64,000 nt of DNA, taken from positions 41,646 to 105,645 of the forward strand of contig JAREIK010002043.1 of the NCBI GenBank assembly GCA_029783825.1, in the 5' to 3' direction. Shown here in pieces: positions 24,937 through 37,325 of the stretch. The translations under genes were made by a program, and so were the position numbers. The notes beneath the pieces were generated by a model that saw only the letters and a list, made by a program, of their open reading frames with translations, was not told the DNA's origin and made no database searches. The stretch's first letter is position 1, and every line of letters begins with the position of its first letter. Source of the stretch: Sapria himalayana (taxonomy: Eukaryota > Streptophyta > Magnoliopsida > Malpighiales > Rafflesiaceae).

Positions 24937-27788
24937 TCCATCCATCCATCTATATTTCAATCAATTTATCTGTCAATCAATCAATCAATCTATCTATCTA
25001 TATATATATATATATGTTTATCTATTTTACTAATGTATATTTGTCTTTCTATCTATCTATCTATCTAACTATCTTACTAAGTGTCTGCCAATCTATATGT
25101 CTATATTTCTTTCTATCTATATGTGTATATGTTTATTTGTCTATCTATTTCTCTATAAATTTATCCTTTAGATATCTATCTATGTGTCTAACTATCTATT
25201 TGTTTAACTATCTAATTGTCCATCTATCTATATATCTAACTATCTTTCTATTTATAAGTCTTTCATTCTATTTGTCTATCAGTCTATCTATCTATCTATC
25301 TATCTATTTGTCTGTCTACCTATTTATCTAACTATCTATCTATTAATCTTTTAAATGTCTATTATTTTTTTTATCTAACTTTCTATCTATCTATTTATAT
25401 ATCTATCTATCTATCTGCCTATATGTCTATCTTTCTATAAATCTATTTGTGTATATATCTATCTATCTATCTATGTATCTGTCTATCTGTTTGTCTGTCT
25501 ATCTATCTATATGTCAATCTATCTTCCTATTAATTAATCTATAGATCTATCTATCAATCTATCTATCTATATATCCATTTTTCTATCTGTGTAAATATCT
25601 ATTTGTCTAACTATCTATCTGTCTATCAGCTAATCTATCTATATGACTATCAATATAACTATCTATCTATCTATTGATATATCTATCTATCTATTTATTT
25701 ATCCATCTATTTATCTATTTATCTATTAATATGTTTGTGTTTTTATCTTTATGTATATCTATCTATCTATCTATCTATCTATATAACTATCAATCTATAT
25801 CATTCTCTTTATCTATAAGACTATCTATCTATGTGGCTATCTTTTCTATATATCTATTTCTCTATCTATCTGATTGTCTATCTATCTATCTCTTTGTATA
25901 TGTTTCTATCTATCTATCTAATAGTTCATCTATCTTTTTATATATCTTTATGTCAATCTTTATATCTATGTATAAATTTATCTATATATCTTTTAACCGT
26001 TCTATTTGTCTATATATCTATCTAAGTATCTATCTTTGTCTCTGTCGAAAAATCTAAATATTACTATCTAACTATCTATATATTTGTCTATCTTTCTACT
26101 TATCTTTATATCTAACTAACTAACTATTTAACTATCTTTTTTTCTATCAGTGTATCAATCCATCTGTCTATTTGTCTATCTATCAATTTATCTATCTTTC
26201 TACTAACCTTCTATCTAAATATCTACCTATTTTCAATGTGTGTATATGGCTATCTATTCATCTATCTTTCTTTATATCTATCTATCTATCTAACTTAATA
26301 TATATTTATATATCTACATATCAACTTAACTGTCTATATATATATATCTGTGTACTTGTCTATCTATCTTTTTATCTATTTGTCAATGTAACTACCTATC
26401 TATATATCTAACTATTTGACTATCTATCAATAAATCTATCTATATGTCTATATGTCTTTCATTCTATTTGGTTATCTGTCCATTTATCTATTTGCCTATC
26501 CATATATATATCTAACTATATATCTAATTTTTCTACTTATGTACCTATTTGCTTATTTAACTATCTATAAAGTTGTCTAACTATCTATATGTCTATCTAT
26601 TTTTCTATCTATCTTTTTTATATCTATATATCAATCTATTAGTCTTCGTGTCCATTAATTTATATGTAAATCTATATATCTAGCTATCTATCTATATATC
26701 TATCTATTTTCTATCTATTTATCTATGAGTTTATCTATCTATCTATTATTTTATCTATCTATTAATCAATCTATCTGTTTGCCTATCTTTCCATAAGCCA
26801 ATCTACCTATCTATCTAAATTCTATCTATTTGTCTATCAATCTACCTATCTACATATTTGTCTATAAATCTATCTCTATACCTATCTATCTTTTTCTACA
26901 TCTTTCTATTTGACTATCTAGCTTTCTGTATATCAGTCTATATGTATATCGATCTATGAATATATTTATTTTTCTCTCTAGTTATAGATCAATTTATCTA
27001 TCAAGATGTATAGATATATATCTATCTATTTGTCAATAGGTCTATTTGTTTATCTATCAATCTAAGTATTTCTTTATTAGTCTATCTTTCAATATCTTAT
27101 CTATCTATCTGTCCATTACATTATGTGTCTATCTATCTATCTGTCTATCTATATATCTATATATGTATCTATATATCTATCTATAAATCAATTTGTATAT
27201 ATGCTATCTATCTATTTATCTATCTATTTGTCTATATATAATTCTATCTATCTTTGTATTTATCCATCTATCTATCTATCTATCTATCTATCTGAGTCTA
27301 TTTATCTATTTTTCAATCTATCATTCTGCCAGTCAATCTTTCTATGTATGTATCTATCTATCTGTCTGTCTGTCTATCTATTTATCTATCTATCTATCTT
27401 TCTAACTGTCTGTCTGTCTATGTGTCTATCAATCTTTCTATATATATATCTATCTATCTAAATATTTTTCTTTTAGTCTATTTACCTATATAGCTAGCTA
27501 GCTATATATATATATATATATAATATCTATTTGTTTATCTAACTATATAATGATCTACATAAATACCTATCTATCTATTTGTCTATTTGTCTTTCTATTT
27601 GTCAATATCTTTATCTATCTATATATCTATCTATCTATTTTATTATCTATCAATCTATCAGTCAATCTTTCTATTTGCTATCAAACAATTTCACTAGCAA
27701 TTTGTCTTTATATCTTTCTTTATATCATTTAATCTACCTATTTTAGTATTTTTGTATCAATCTATCTATCTAATTGTGAAATGTCTAA

Positions 27789-27799
27789 TTGTGTGTGTA

Positions 27800-27853
<54 letters not shown>
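27789..27853. repeat. Compound (GT)n(TA)n microsatellite
   Basis: A GTGTGT run passes directly into a TATATA run within the TCTA tract. Confidence 0.93.
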
Positions 27854-27858
<5 letters not shown>

Positions 27859-29796
27859 CTTTATGTCTATATATCAAAATATCTAACTACCTATTAGTCT
27901 ATCACTCTAATTATCAATATGTCTGTCTATCTATCTATCTATCTATCTCTTTATGTCTCAATGTGACAATGTTTCTATCTATATATTTGTCTATTTTTGA
28001 ATCTATCTATCTTATGTATGTTTACCAGTCGATCTATCTATCTATTTATCTTTGTATCTTTCTATCTATCTATATGTCTATTTGTCTATCTTTTTATGTT
28101 TCTTTGAGTCTATCTATATATCTGTCTATCAATTTATAAATTTATTTATCTATCTATATATATATCTATCTATTTTATTATCTATCAGTCCATCAGTTAA
28201 TTTTATATTTGTCTATCTAAAAATTTAATAAGAAATTAGTCTTTATATATATCTATCTAACTATTTTACTTTTTGTTTATCTATATTTTTATTTATTTGT
28301 CTATCTATTTATTTATATCTTTATTTGTTTATCTATCTATCTATCTAATTATCTATCAATCTATCTATTTATATATCTATCTGTATATTTATATATCTAT
28401 CTATTTGTTTATCTATTTTTCTATCTATATATATATATATATATCTAAAATCAATCTATCAGTATAATTATCATTTTGTGTAACTATTTATCTTCCTATC
28501 TATCTTATTATTCATCTATATATCTATCTATTTGTTTATTTATCTAACTAACTAACTATCTATCTATATGTATGTCAATCTATTTGTATATCTATCTATC
28601 TATATGTATGTCAATCTATTTGTATATCTATCTATCTATTTGACTATCTCTATATCTTTCTTTTTTGTCTTTTTATCTATATTTCTATCAGTTTGTCTAT
28701 TTATATGTCTATCTATTAATCTATGTAATTATCTAACTATTTATTTTTCTATATGTTTATCTATCTAACCATCTAACTTTATTTCTATCAATCTGTATAT
28801 CAGTCAATTAGTATATATATATATATATATCCATCTATCTAACAATCTCTCTGTCAATTTATCATCTATCTATATATCTATCTGTCTATCTGTCTATATG
28901 TTTATCTATCTATTTATTAGTCTTTCTATCTATATGTCTATCTATCTATATATCTATCTATTTGTCTATCTATCTATCTATATATCTATCTATTTGTCTA
29001 TTAATCTATTTGTCTACTTATCTATCTATATATTTATCTATATATCTATCTTTCAATCTATCAATATTCTTATCTATTATTTATCTATCTCTCTATTTTT
29101 ATAATAGTATATCACTCTCTAAGTCTATGAATCAATCTATATTACTATCTATCTACATGTCTATCAATCTATCTATCTATATATTTATCGTTCTATCTGT
29201 ATATATTTCTATCTATATATATTTCTATCTATCTATTAATCAATTTATTTTTCTATCTGTCTATCTATCTAATTGTCTAACTTTTTAATTGTCTATATAT
29301 GAATCAATCAATCTATCTATCTTTATATCTATCAAACTATCTAATTTTTTTTAGTCTATCGGTAAATTTGTTTATCTGTTCGACTATTTATCTATTTATC
29401 TATGTATCTATCTTTATGTCTATCTATTAATTTGTATATCTTTATATATGTTTATCTATCTATGTGTCTATATATATGTATTTCTATCTATCTATCTGAC
29501 TATTTGCCTATATATCTATCTATTTGATTATCATTCTATCAATTTATCTATCTATCTGTTTATCTATCTATTTTTCTATCTACCTATTTGTATATCTTTT
29601 TAGCTATCTATATATCTTTCTTTCAATCAATCAATCAATCAATATATCTATCACTAAATATGGCTATCTATTTATATGTTTATTTATCTATCTATCTATC
29701 TATATATCTATGTATATATCTATCTACTTATCAATATATCTATCTGTCTATATATTTAACTATTTATCTGACAATCAATCAATCAATCAATCTATC

Positions 29797-29800
<4 letters not shown>

Positions 29801-29854
<54 letters not shown>
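29801..29854. repeat. Compound (TA)n(GT)n microsatellite
   Basis: A TATATA run passes directly into a GTGTGT run, the reverse order of the array at 27.8 kb. Confidence 0.93.
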
Positions 29855-29855
<1 letters not shown>

Positions 29856-31374
29856 ATCTACATATTTGCCAATCTACCTATCTATCTGTGTATAATTATT
29901 ATATGTCTATTTGACTATCTATTTATTTATTTATTTATTTTACTATCTATATGTCTATCTGTCTATATGTTGATCTATTTATCTATCTATTTATTTATTT
30001 ATCTATTTTCAATCTTTCTATCTATTATATTTCAATCTATTATATTTCTATCTATCTATCTATCTATCTATTAATCTAAATGTCTATCTATTGATCTATC
30101 TATCTATTTATCTATTTATCTGTCTATGTATTTATCTACTATTTGTCTATCTATTTATCTAGCTAGCTATCTATCTATCTTTCTTTCTTTCTTTTCAATC
30201 TTTCTATATGTCAATTAATCTATTTATCTTTATATCTATCATTCTATCTATATATCTATAATTAATATATTTATATCTTCTATCTACCTATCTTTATGTC
30301 TATCTATTTTTAAATATGTCCACCTATCTATCTGCATAGCTGTAATTCAATCTATATCTATATTGATTAGTTTATGTGTATATCTATCTATCTATCTGTC
30401 TGTCTGTCTTTGTGTCTATCTCTCTATCTGACTATCTATCTATCGCCATATTTATATATCTTTCTACATATTTTTAATGTGTCTATTTGTCTTATCTTTC
30501 TATCTGGTTATCTATATATCTATCTATCTGCCTATATGCCTATCTATCTAACTATCTGCCTATATATCTATCTATCTTTCTAACTATCTATCGATCAATG
30601 ACTATATATTTATTTGACTACTTGTATATCTATCTATTAATATATATATCTATCGATATATCTTTATGTCTATCTATCTATCCTCCTATATCTTTATATT
30701 TCTATCTATATCTCTGTCTATTCTACTATCATTTTATATATATATCTATCTATATGTTAATCTCTTAACATGTACATCTATCTATTTATCTATTTGTAAA
30801 TTTATATATCTGTCTATCTTTATATCTATTTATCTATCTATCTATCTATTTATTTGTTTGTGTCTATCTATCTATCTATCTATCTATCTGTATGTATGTA
30901 TATCTATATTTCTATTAAGTTGTTTATTAGTCTATTAGTATATCTATTTATCTATCTATTTATATTTCTATTTACTATCTATCTATATATCTATATATCT
31001 ATTTATATGTCCATCTGTTTATTTGTTTTTTATCTAAATATGTATATGTCAATATATCTATCTAACTATCTATATATTGAAATATCTTACTATCTTTTTG
31101 TCTGTATATCTATCAGTCAATTTGTCAATCTATCTATTTTTATATCTATCTATCTTTTTATCATAATGTCTATCTATCTATTTGTCTGTCTATCTATCTA
31201 TCTATCTATCTATATGTCTGTCTGTCTATTTATTTGTCTATCAATCTATATATCTAGTTGTTTATCTTTTAATCTGTCAATTTGTCTAAATGTCAATCTT
31301 TCTATATATCTATCTAACTATCTAACTATATTTCTATCTATCAGTCTATTAGTATATCAATTAATCTATCTTTT

Positions 31375-31415
<41 letters not shown>

Positions 31416-31877
31416 ACTTATCTACCTATCTATCTATCTGGTTATCAACTTTTTTTCTATATATATCTATCTATGTGTATATCTATCTATTTATCTATAC
31501 ATCTACCTATGTGCATATCTGTCTATCTATTTATTTTTGTATCTATCTTTTTATCTATTTAACTATCTATCTATTTATTTGACTATTTATCAGTCAATAA
31601 ATCAATCTATCATATGTCAATCTGTCTATCTATCTATCTATTCGTATTTTATTTAATTATATATTTTTCTATTTATCTTTCTATCTATTGTCTTTTCTAT
31701 CGATCTACTTACCTATATATTTATTTGTCTATCTATCTTTTTGTATATTTGTTTATCTATCTATCTTTCTATATATCATGTCATTTTCTCTATGTGTCTA
31801 TCTATCAATCAATCAATCTATTTAGTTGTCTATCATTCAATTTGTCTATTTTCTATTTTTCTATCTGCATATCTTTA

Positions 31878-31879
31878 CA

Positions 31880-31918
<39 letters not shown>

Positions 31919-31936
31919 CTCTCTCTCTCTCTCTCT
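31878..31936. repeat. Compound (TA)n(TC)n microsatellite
   Basis: A TA run of about 35 bases is followed by a TC run of about 22 bases, then normal tetranucleotide repeat. Confidence 0.93.
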
Positions 31937-32217
31937 GTCTATGTGTCTTTGTATCTATTTGGCTATCTAATTTTCTCTCTATATTTCTATTTATCTATCT
32001 ATCTATCTACATATCTATTTATCTATCTATCTATATATGTGTATATATGTCAATATGTATATCTTGCTATATGTCTATCTATTTATAAATCTTTCTATCT
32101 ATATGTCTATGCTTATATGTATTTATCTTTCTATTTGTTGATAAATTTATCTATCAATATATATATATATACATACATATATATATTTATCTATCTATCC
32201 ATATATCTATATGTTTA

Positions 32218-32694
32218 CACTACATGAAAAATCCCAAATAACTAGGTAAAATTTTCTAGCTAAATGAGGTTTTTCCGTCACTAAAGTGGATATAACAATG
32301 GATTAACAATGCAACTTTTCTCAATCTAAAGTGTTTATCACAAAAATTAATTAGTAAATATATTCCCTAGTAAAATTAGCGAGTGAAAATTCCCTCGCTA
32401 AATTAGCGAGGGAAAAAATCTCTAGCTTTTTTAATTCCATAATTATTTTCACATTTTTAATTTTTTACATTAAATTTAATTACATATTTTTAAATTTTTA
32501 TATTAAATTTAATATAAACTTAAACTATAAACCATTAATTATAATTAACAAAAAATAAAATATGTTAATAAAATATTTTGATACAATATGTTACAAAGTT
32601 AAAACAGAGATATAACAAAACTTGATTACATCTTATTCTTCATCAATGTATCTAATGATAGTACATAAAGTATAATCTGTCCGTGAAATTGATG
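32218..32694 (+). mobile_element. CACTA-type transposon left terminus and subterminal region (A)
   Basis: The sequence CACTACATGAAAAATC begins exactly where the TCTA tract ends. It matches the plant CACTA (En/Spm) terminal pattern CACTACAAGAAAA with one mismatch. Behind it lie subterminal repeats built on TTCCCTCGCTAAATTAGCGA in both orientations (about 32240-32420), a typical feature of these elements and the usual transposase-binding zone. AT-rich sequence and a motif GTACATAAAGTATAATCT at 32661 follow, which recurs at 38031 and 39455. No matching right terminus (ending in GTAGTG) was found in the window. Confidence 0.8.
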
Positions 32695-32699
32695 TTACT

Positions 32700-32876
32700 T
32701 TTTCTTCCCCAACTCCACAAGATCTGCATGCTATTCTAGCACTCGGGCATGTCCCTCCATGGTCATTTACATTGTTTCCTTAGGTTATATTCTACATTTC
32801 CTCTCTACATCTATCTTCTTCTTCCTTTTATCTGCCAATGCCCTTTTTGTATCTAGCTGCTCTTCCAACATCACTT
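32700..32876 (-). pseudogene. Probable kinesin-12 (PAKRP1-like) coiled-coil fragment
   Basis: On the minus strand this reads VMLEEQLDTKRALADKRKK, then DVERKCRI, a stop, PKETM, a stop, MEGHARVLE, a stop and HADLVELGKK. The block resembles the C-terminal coiled coil of plant kinesin-12 phragmoplast kinesins, where MEGHARMLEQYADLEEK is familiar to me. All three stops are consistent with decay. Only one exon-sized piece is seen, immediately inside the CACTA subterminal region. Family assignment is from memory of one conserved block, so it is less certain than the others. Confidence 0.5.
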
Positions 32877-33041
32877 TTTTATTAACCTTGTGATCTGTTG
32901 CATGTATGTATACTTGTGCATGTATTTATGTGCATGTGTGTCTGTGTAAACACAAACAGATGTACTTTCATGCAAATACACATACCATCAAAGACAACAG
33001 AAGAAATAATCTAGCACTTAAAAAACACACATATAGGACTC
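32877..33041. other. Spacer between kinesin-like and SmF fragments
   Basis: This short AT/GT-rich stretch has TGTGCATGTGTG-like strings. No exon was recognised. Confidence 0.5.
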
Positions 33042-33630
33042 TCAGGCATGGTCAGCATCTACTAGGTCTTTGTCCTCTGGTACTCCACTCAAATAAAAAA
33101 AATTATTACACCTGCATATAGAGTATAACATACTACATTTACAAACCAAAAAAGAACAAAATACAATGCCGCTGATAAATAGATTGACTAGCACATGCAA
33201 CACAAACTGCCAATTGCTAGAAATTTCACACAATGCGATAATCATGAGCTTATTTTTAAATTATCAAATCAAGATTTTTCCAAGATTTCTAGTGAATTGC
33301 TCATCAACATATTCTTCTTTGTTGCCTAGCTTCATTCATCAGTCTATGGTTAATTATAAGAAAGTTACAAAGTGCCAAACAAAATTGAAATGGAAGTTGA
33401 AATGATAATAGGCTGTGTGGTATTAAATTTTTGCACACCTGTAGATTCATATAGGAATCCACCGAAGCAAAGAAACTTGAAAGAAACCAAAAAAATTAGA
33501 AAAAATATGCAATGCACAAGAAAAGAACACAAGGTAGCTCACCTTTGTATTCTATTCCCCACTTGAGTTTTACAATGACCGTCTTCCTAGTCAAGTTGTT
33601 AAGAAAAGGCTTTAGATTAACATAGATGGT
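33042..33630 (-). pseudogene. snRNP Sm core protein F (SmF) gene copy, four exon pieces
   Basis: SmF is one of the seven Sm proteins that ring spliceosomal snRNAs; the protein is about 86-88 residues. Minus-strand exon pieces cover nearly all of it in order. Piece 33543-33630 (acceptor GCAG, donor GTGAGC) reads [20 protein letters not shown] and WGIEYK, the Sm1 motif start. Piece 33439-33475 (donor GTGTGC) reads ASVDSYMNLQ. Piece 33266-33329 reads KEEYVDEQFTRNLGKILI. Piece 33042-33111 (acceptor GCAG) reads CNNFFYLSGVPEDKDLVDAD, then HA and a natural TGA. Only the first codons are missing. Introns are kept, so this is a genomic copy, not a processed one. Gly-to-Arg and Gly-to-Glu changes in conserved positions and the weak exon-2 acceptor suggest decay, but no internal stop falls within the exon pieces. 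Confidence 0.88.
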
Positions 33631-34205
33631 CTGCTATATTCAGTAATAAAAAAACTAATGAACGATACTATCATGCACATATGCATCATATATTTCTCTG
33701 CATTTACTTAAAAATGCATAAGCATGTATATATGCAATATACCTGCTTACAGCTAGAATATAGTATAACTATATGTGTCCAATCAGATACACGCACACAC
33801 ACACATGCACACACTATTTTCCTATCTTCTCATATTTTTTTATCTTGTCCATATATTACACCTTTCTAGTTCAACTTAATCATTGATGCATGGAAATGGT
33901 CATTACCAAAAATCACACAACCTAAAATAAATATAATATACTTGATGAATAACCTCATACAAACAATGCCCTTATATACCATGTTACTTTTATTAGGGCA
34001 ACTCTTAGGATGAATAACATCGATATCACTTTCAAAGTGTACTTGTGTATGCCAGGCATGCCTCAATGTGTATGACATGCTAATTCTTCCTCAAAAAGGC
34101 TATCAATAGAACAACGTATCAATTGATAAAGTAGAAAACATGGTACCCAGCAAAACATAAGTAATATCACAAACATCATGCTCATCAATAAGATAGTTAT
34201 ATATA
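33631..34205. other. Unassigned sequence with a CA-rich run
   Basis: A short (CA)n stretch lies near 33790-33815. On the minus strand 33866-34078 is an open frame of 70 codons starting MSYTLRHAWHTQVHFESD. It could contain exon sequence, since TTTTAG precedes GTTGTGTG near 33915, but I recognise no family. Confidence 0.35.
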
Positions 34206-34330
34206 GTATATATGTACATATAATATTATAGTCTATATGTATATATACTAAGTATATATGTACATATAATAGTATAGTGTATATGTATATATACTAAGTA
34301 TATATGTACATATACACTATAGTATATATG
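34206..34330. repeat. 46-bp AT-rich tandem repeat, about 2.7 units
   Basis: Units start at 34206, 34252 and 34298, each opening with GTATATATGTACATATA. The first two are nearly identical over 46 bases and the third breaks off after about 33. Confidence 0.9.
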
Positions 34331-34920
34331 GATGTCTTATAGATATAGAATAGTAGGTATAAATATAGATATAGAACAACAGATACAGTATTATCCCATT
34401 TATACTTCACAAAGAAGGCACAAAACATCATTATCTACATTAATAAGAAATACGATATTATTTAAATTTTCAAATATATATCTAAAATATCTTAAAGGAA
34501 AACCTAGAAGACAAGCAATGAGCCAGGGTTGGCACATCAATGTTCGCACCCTACCTCCCTGCAACCAGATTTCTCTCCTGGTCCCAATGTCTATAAGGGG
34601 GTTGCTCTGCCCTGCCACCCTCCACAGCACCATGCTCTCGTGTGGCTTTTTTAGAACATTTCTTCCCCTCTCTATGTGCTTGCACCAATGATTTGAATTG
34701 CTTAGCTTTATTGTATTAGTCCATCAACCCTATAGCTTCTTCTGTCATATGGTTCCTCTCTTAGTTAGAAGCAAGGACCGTCACTTAGTTGTATGTGTCA
34801 ACATAACTATAGAACAATTTATAATGCACTCCATAAAAATAATTTATATTCAAAGAAAAAAAGAGAAACAAAACTTCAAAAATTAGATGTTTTGTCTTCC
34901 AAATATTAAAAAAAACAAAT
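34331..34920. other. Unassigned spacer with a GC-richer patch
   Basis: The patch at about 34510-34640 (GAGCCAGGGTTGGCACATC and following) has more G+C than its surroundings and is open on the minus strand for 77 codons. It does not match any domain I know. I considered a tRNA-derived SINE but could not place both A and B boxes. Confidence 0.35.
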
Positions 34921-35675
34921 GGCTGCAAATTTCCAAACTTCATATATCAAGGCATCTTGACTCATCTTCCTCTCAACTATTCTCACTCCTCTTCTTTTCA
35001 TGATCAAAAACAGGGGATACATCGATGTGCAAGTTGTGCAGCATGCGGATTGGCACCCAGCTCAACCCCATCTATAGCACTGTTGAGACTTGCCTGTGCA
35101 AGTGAATACTTGTATGGGAATGCCAGAGATTAACATGTCATTGCTATTGATGACCATGTCCAAGCATTTCTTTGGAGCTTTCAAATATGGAACAAGAATA
35201 GAGTTTGGATCCTTTAGTTTCCATGGTTTCTCTAGTTTTGATTTTCATGGTGGATCCCCACTTTGCTTTCTCTTTGGTTGGCCATCTTGTTTGTCATGGC
35301 TTGGTTGATCGATCTTACAAGTCTTTTCATCTTGCAAAGAATCATATGGGTGTAGAATCTGCAATGGTTGAGCTCCATAAGTTTTTTTGAGAGCAGGATA
35401 TGTAGCATTTGGAGGTAAATGTTCAAAAACATATCTTTTTGGTTTATCCGGCCATTTCTCATGTAATGTAGTGCAAGAGAGGTGTTGGAGACAATGCATT
35501 CGTGGGGATGGAATGGATTTTTGGAATTGACGATAAAGTTGTTAAGATCAGGTCATGGTAAGAAAGGCTTTGTGTTGTGGTCTCCCACACTAGGTATCAG
35601 TTGCAAACCAAGATGCCCCTTGAAAGATGGCTCGTAATAGCCCCAGTTCCTCATGTTTAGCCAATCATCATCCTT
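34921..35675 (-). pseudogene. BBR/BPC (BASIC PENTACYSTEINE, group I) GAGA-binding factor pseudogene
   Basis: BPC proteins are plant nuclear factors that bind GA repeats. The minus strand follows group I members almost end to end. The N-terminal block is DDDWLNMRNWGYYEPSFKGH then LGLQL, with the start codon position reading AAG (35673-35675). KPFLP is followed by a TGA, then FHPHECIVSN and INQKDMF. A frameshift follows and EHLPPNATYPALKKTYGAQP, LQILHPYDS and QPKRKQSGDPP run to a second TGA. The signature C-terminal DNA-binding region starts at KAPKKCLDMVINSNDM and continues ISGIPIQVFTCTGKSQQCYR, a stop in WG*AGC, QSACTTCTSMYPL, KRRG and ERKMSQDA. Homology stops at about 34921, before the family's usual ...THWARHGTNKFVTIR end. 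Most of the conserved cysteines survive. Lost start, three stops and a frameshift make it clearly dead. Confidence 0.9.
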
Positions 35676-36082
35676 GAAACTATGAACATGCAAGAGAAGG
35701 TGAATAAGTAGAATGAACACATTTAATTGAATTTCATTAGAAATCATTATGATAATTAACAATTCAATAGTTTAATTCCACCAATGAATGATAAAATGTA
35801 GTCACGAGTCTAATTAGCGACAACACAGAATCACACGAAATAAGAGTGTCGAGAACAAACTTGAAAACATATTATTTCAATATATTAAATAAAAATTGAA
35901 GTGATAGTGATAATTTAATAAAAAAAATATTTGGTATAAAATAGCTAATAAAGAGAGTACATATTAATGTTGAGGTCTTTTTCAGCTTAACTAGATTGAT
36001 GACCACAAAAACTTCAACAAATATCTAAATGATCGCTAGTAATGATGTTTGGAGAGAGAGAGAGAAAGGAAAAAAAAGTATT
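35676..36082. other. AT-rich spacer, nothing recognised
   Basis: This lies between the BPC pseudogene and the kinase exon. It contains a short GA run at 36052-36066. I saw no exon and no terminal repeat. Confidence 0.5.
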
Positions 36083-36099
36083 TCAGAATGCATGAAAAT

Positions 36100-36304
36100 A
36101 TAATAGACGCTTAGCCTCTTTTTGATCCAGCAGGGATCTGTAAAGATGAAACCCATCCATAGGAATGACCGTGGCAATGTCTAATGGCTTCGAATCAGAA
36201 AATGAGGCTGTGTCTGCGTGGGACCATTTATTCATGTGTCTCACAACTTCATAAGCTAACGTGCTCTTCCCAACACCAGGAGGACCAGCCAAGTCTTTTG
36301 TTGG
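36100..36304 (-). pseudogene. P-loop kinase exon fragment (plant uridine kinase-like/YFH7-like)
   Basis: The minus strand reads LAGPPGVGKSTLAYEVVRHM with a complete Walker A motif (GPPGVGKST), then SKPLDIATVIPMDGFHLYRS and LLD. The PMDGFHLYRS block is a hallmark of a plant P-loop family related to bacterial and fungal uridine kinase-like proteins (the YFH7 group). The apparent first Met is a TTG codon and the frame continues upstream to a possible AG acceptor at about 36303, so this is an internal exon, not a gene start. Family homologues continue into ARRGAPWTF, which is missing here. Only one exon was found. No stop lies inside it, so it may be the youngest or least decayed capture. Confidence 0.78.
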
Positions 36305-37325
36305 TTTTAGTGGTAATCAAAAGAGTGTAATCTTATCATTTGAAAAATATCATATGGTAATCTATTATTAAAGCAGTTGGAAAACTCCAAATTAAAATTT
36401 TGATGGTATTATGTATATAGTCATCATAAATTTAATTATATAGTTTTAAAAAGTTATAATAGTTAGAATAGTTCATAGTTATATATAGTCATCATAAACT
36501 ATTATACATATAGTTATAAATATGGTTACATATAACAATACATAGTAATATATAGATATATATATAGTTTTAAAAAGTTATATATAGTTATATGTTATTA
36601 TCCTATTATTTATAAAAGTAGTTATACATATAGTAAAAGACAATTATTAATAATTATATATTCTTATACCTCTAAAATATTTAGTTATAAATAGAGTTAT
36701 ATATAATTATATTTAATTATACATATAGTTTTAAATATGTATGTAGTTAAAGATATAGTTATATATAACATTTTTATAGTTATATATATAGTAAAATACA
36801 ATTATATATAGTTATATATTATTATACATATAGTATATTTTGTTAGAAAAATATTTATATAGAATTATACATATAGTTATAAATTATTATATAGTTAAAA
36901 AAATAGTTATAAATATAGTTATAAAAATAGTTTACATAGTTAGTAATAAAGTTAAATATACTTATAAAGAGTTTATTTAGTTATACAAATATTTATATAT
37001 AGTTATACAGATATAGTTAAATATATAGATATATATATATTGTTATAAGTTTTAATTATAATTATAGTTACATGTGTGATTGCACACATAGTTATACATT
37101 TATAATTTTTTTTTTGCAACAATATCAATGACAGAATTGGTTTCTTTTCAAACATGAACCATTATTATTAAACAAACAATCAAAACTAAATTGAATATTA
37201 CAAGTGTTTTTATCCAATGGTTACCTAGATTTAGTTTCATTCCAAAAATCATCGATATATTGGATTATTTAGATAGATTCTTATACATCTTCATATTTAA
37301 CATGTATTTTGTATGTTCAGTATAC
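36305..37325. repeat. AT-rich tract built on ATAGTTATA-type motifs
   Basis: From about 36400 to 37090 the sequence is dominated by irregular repeats of ATAGTTATA, TATAGTTA and ACATATAGTTA with no constant period. It is a degenerate AT minisatellite-like zone. 37090-37325 is ordinary AT-rich sequence with nothing recognised. Confidence 0.75.

Larger units (their letters stand above)
23307..32217 (+). repeat. Degenerate (TCTA)n tract, 8.9 kb
   Basis: This continues the TCTA-polarity block cut by the LINE. Pure runs of (TA)n occur near 24898-24932, 31379-31411 and 31882-31913, the last passing into (TC)n at 31914-31936. (GT)n joins (TA)n near 27790-27850 and again in the opposite order near 29803-29853. 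It ends at the CACTA-type terminus. Confidence 0.96.

Noticed and set aside
34400..34640. tRNA-derived SINE
   Set aside because: The GC-richer patch suggested a pol III unit, but A and B boxes could not be placed at the right spacing and no tail or target duplication is visible.
36083..36292. A complete 69-residue P-loop protein
   Set aside because: The apparent start is TTG, the frame extends upstream to a likely splice acceptor, and the family is much longer. It is an internal exon.
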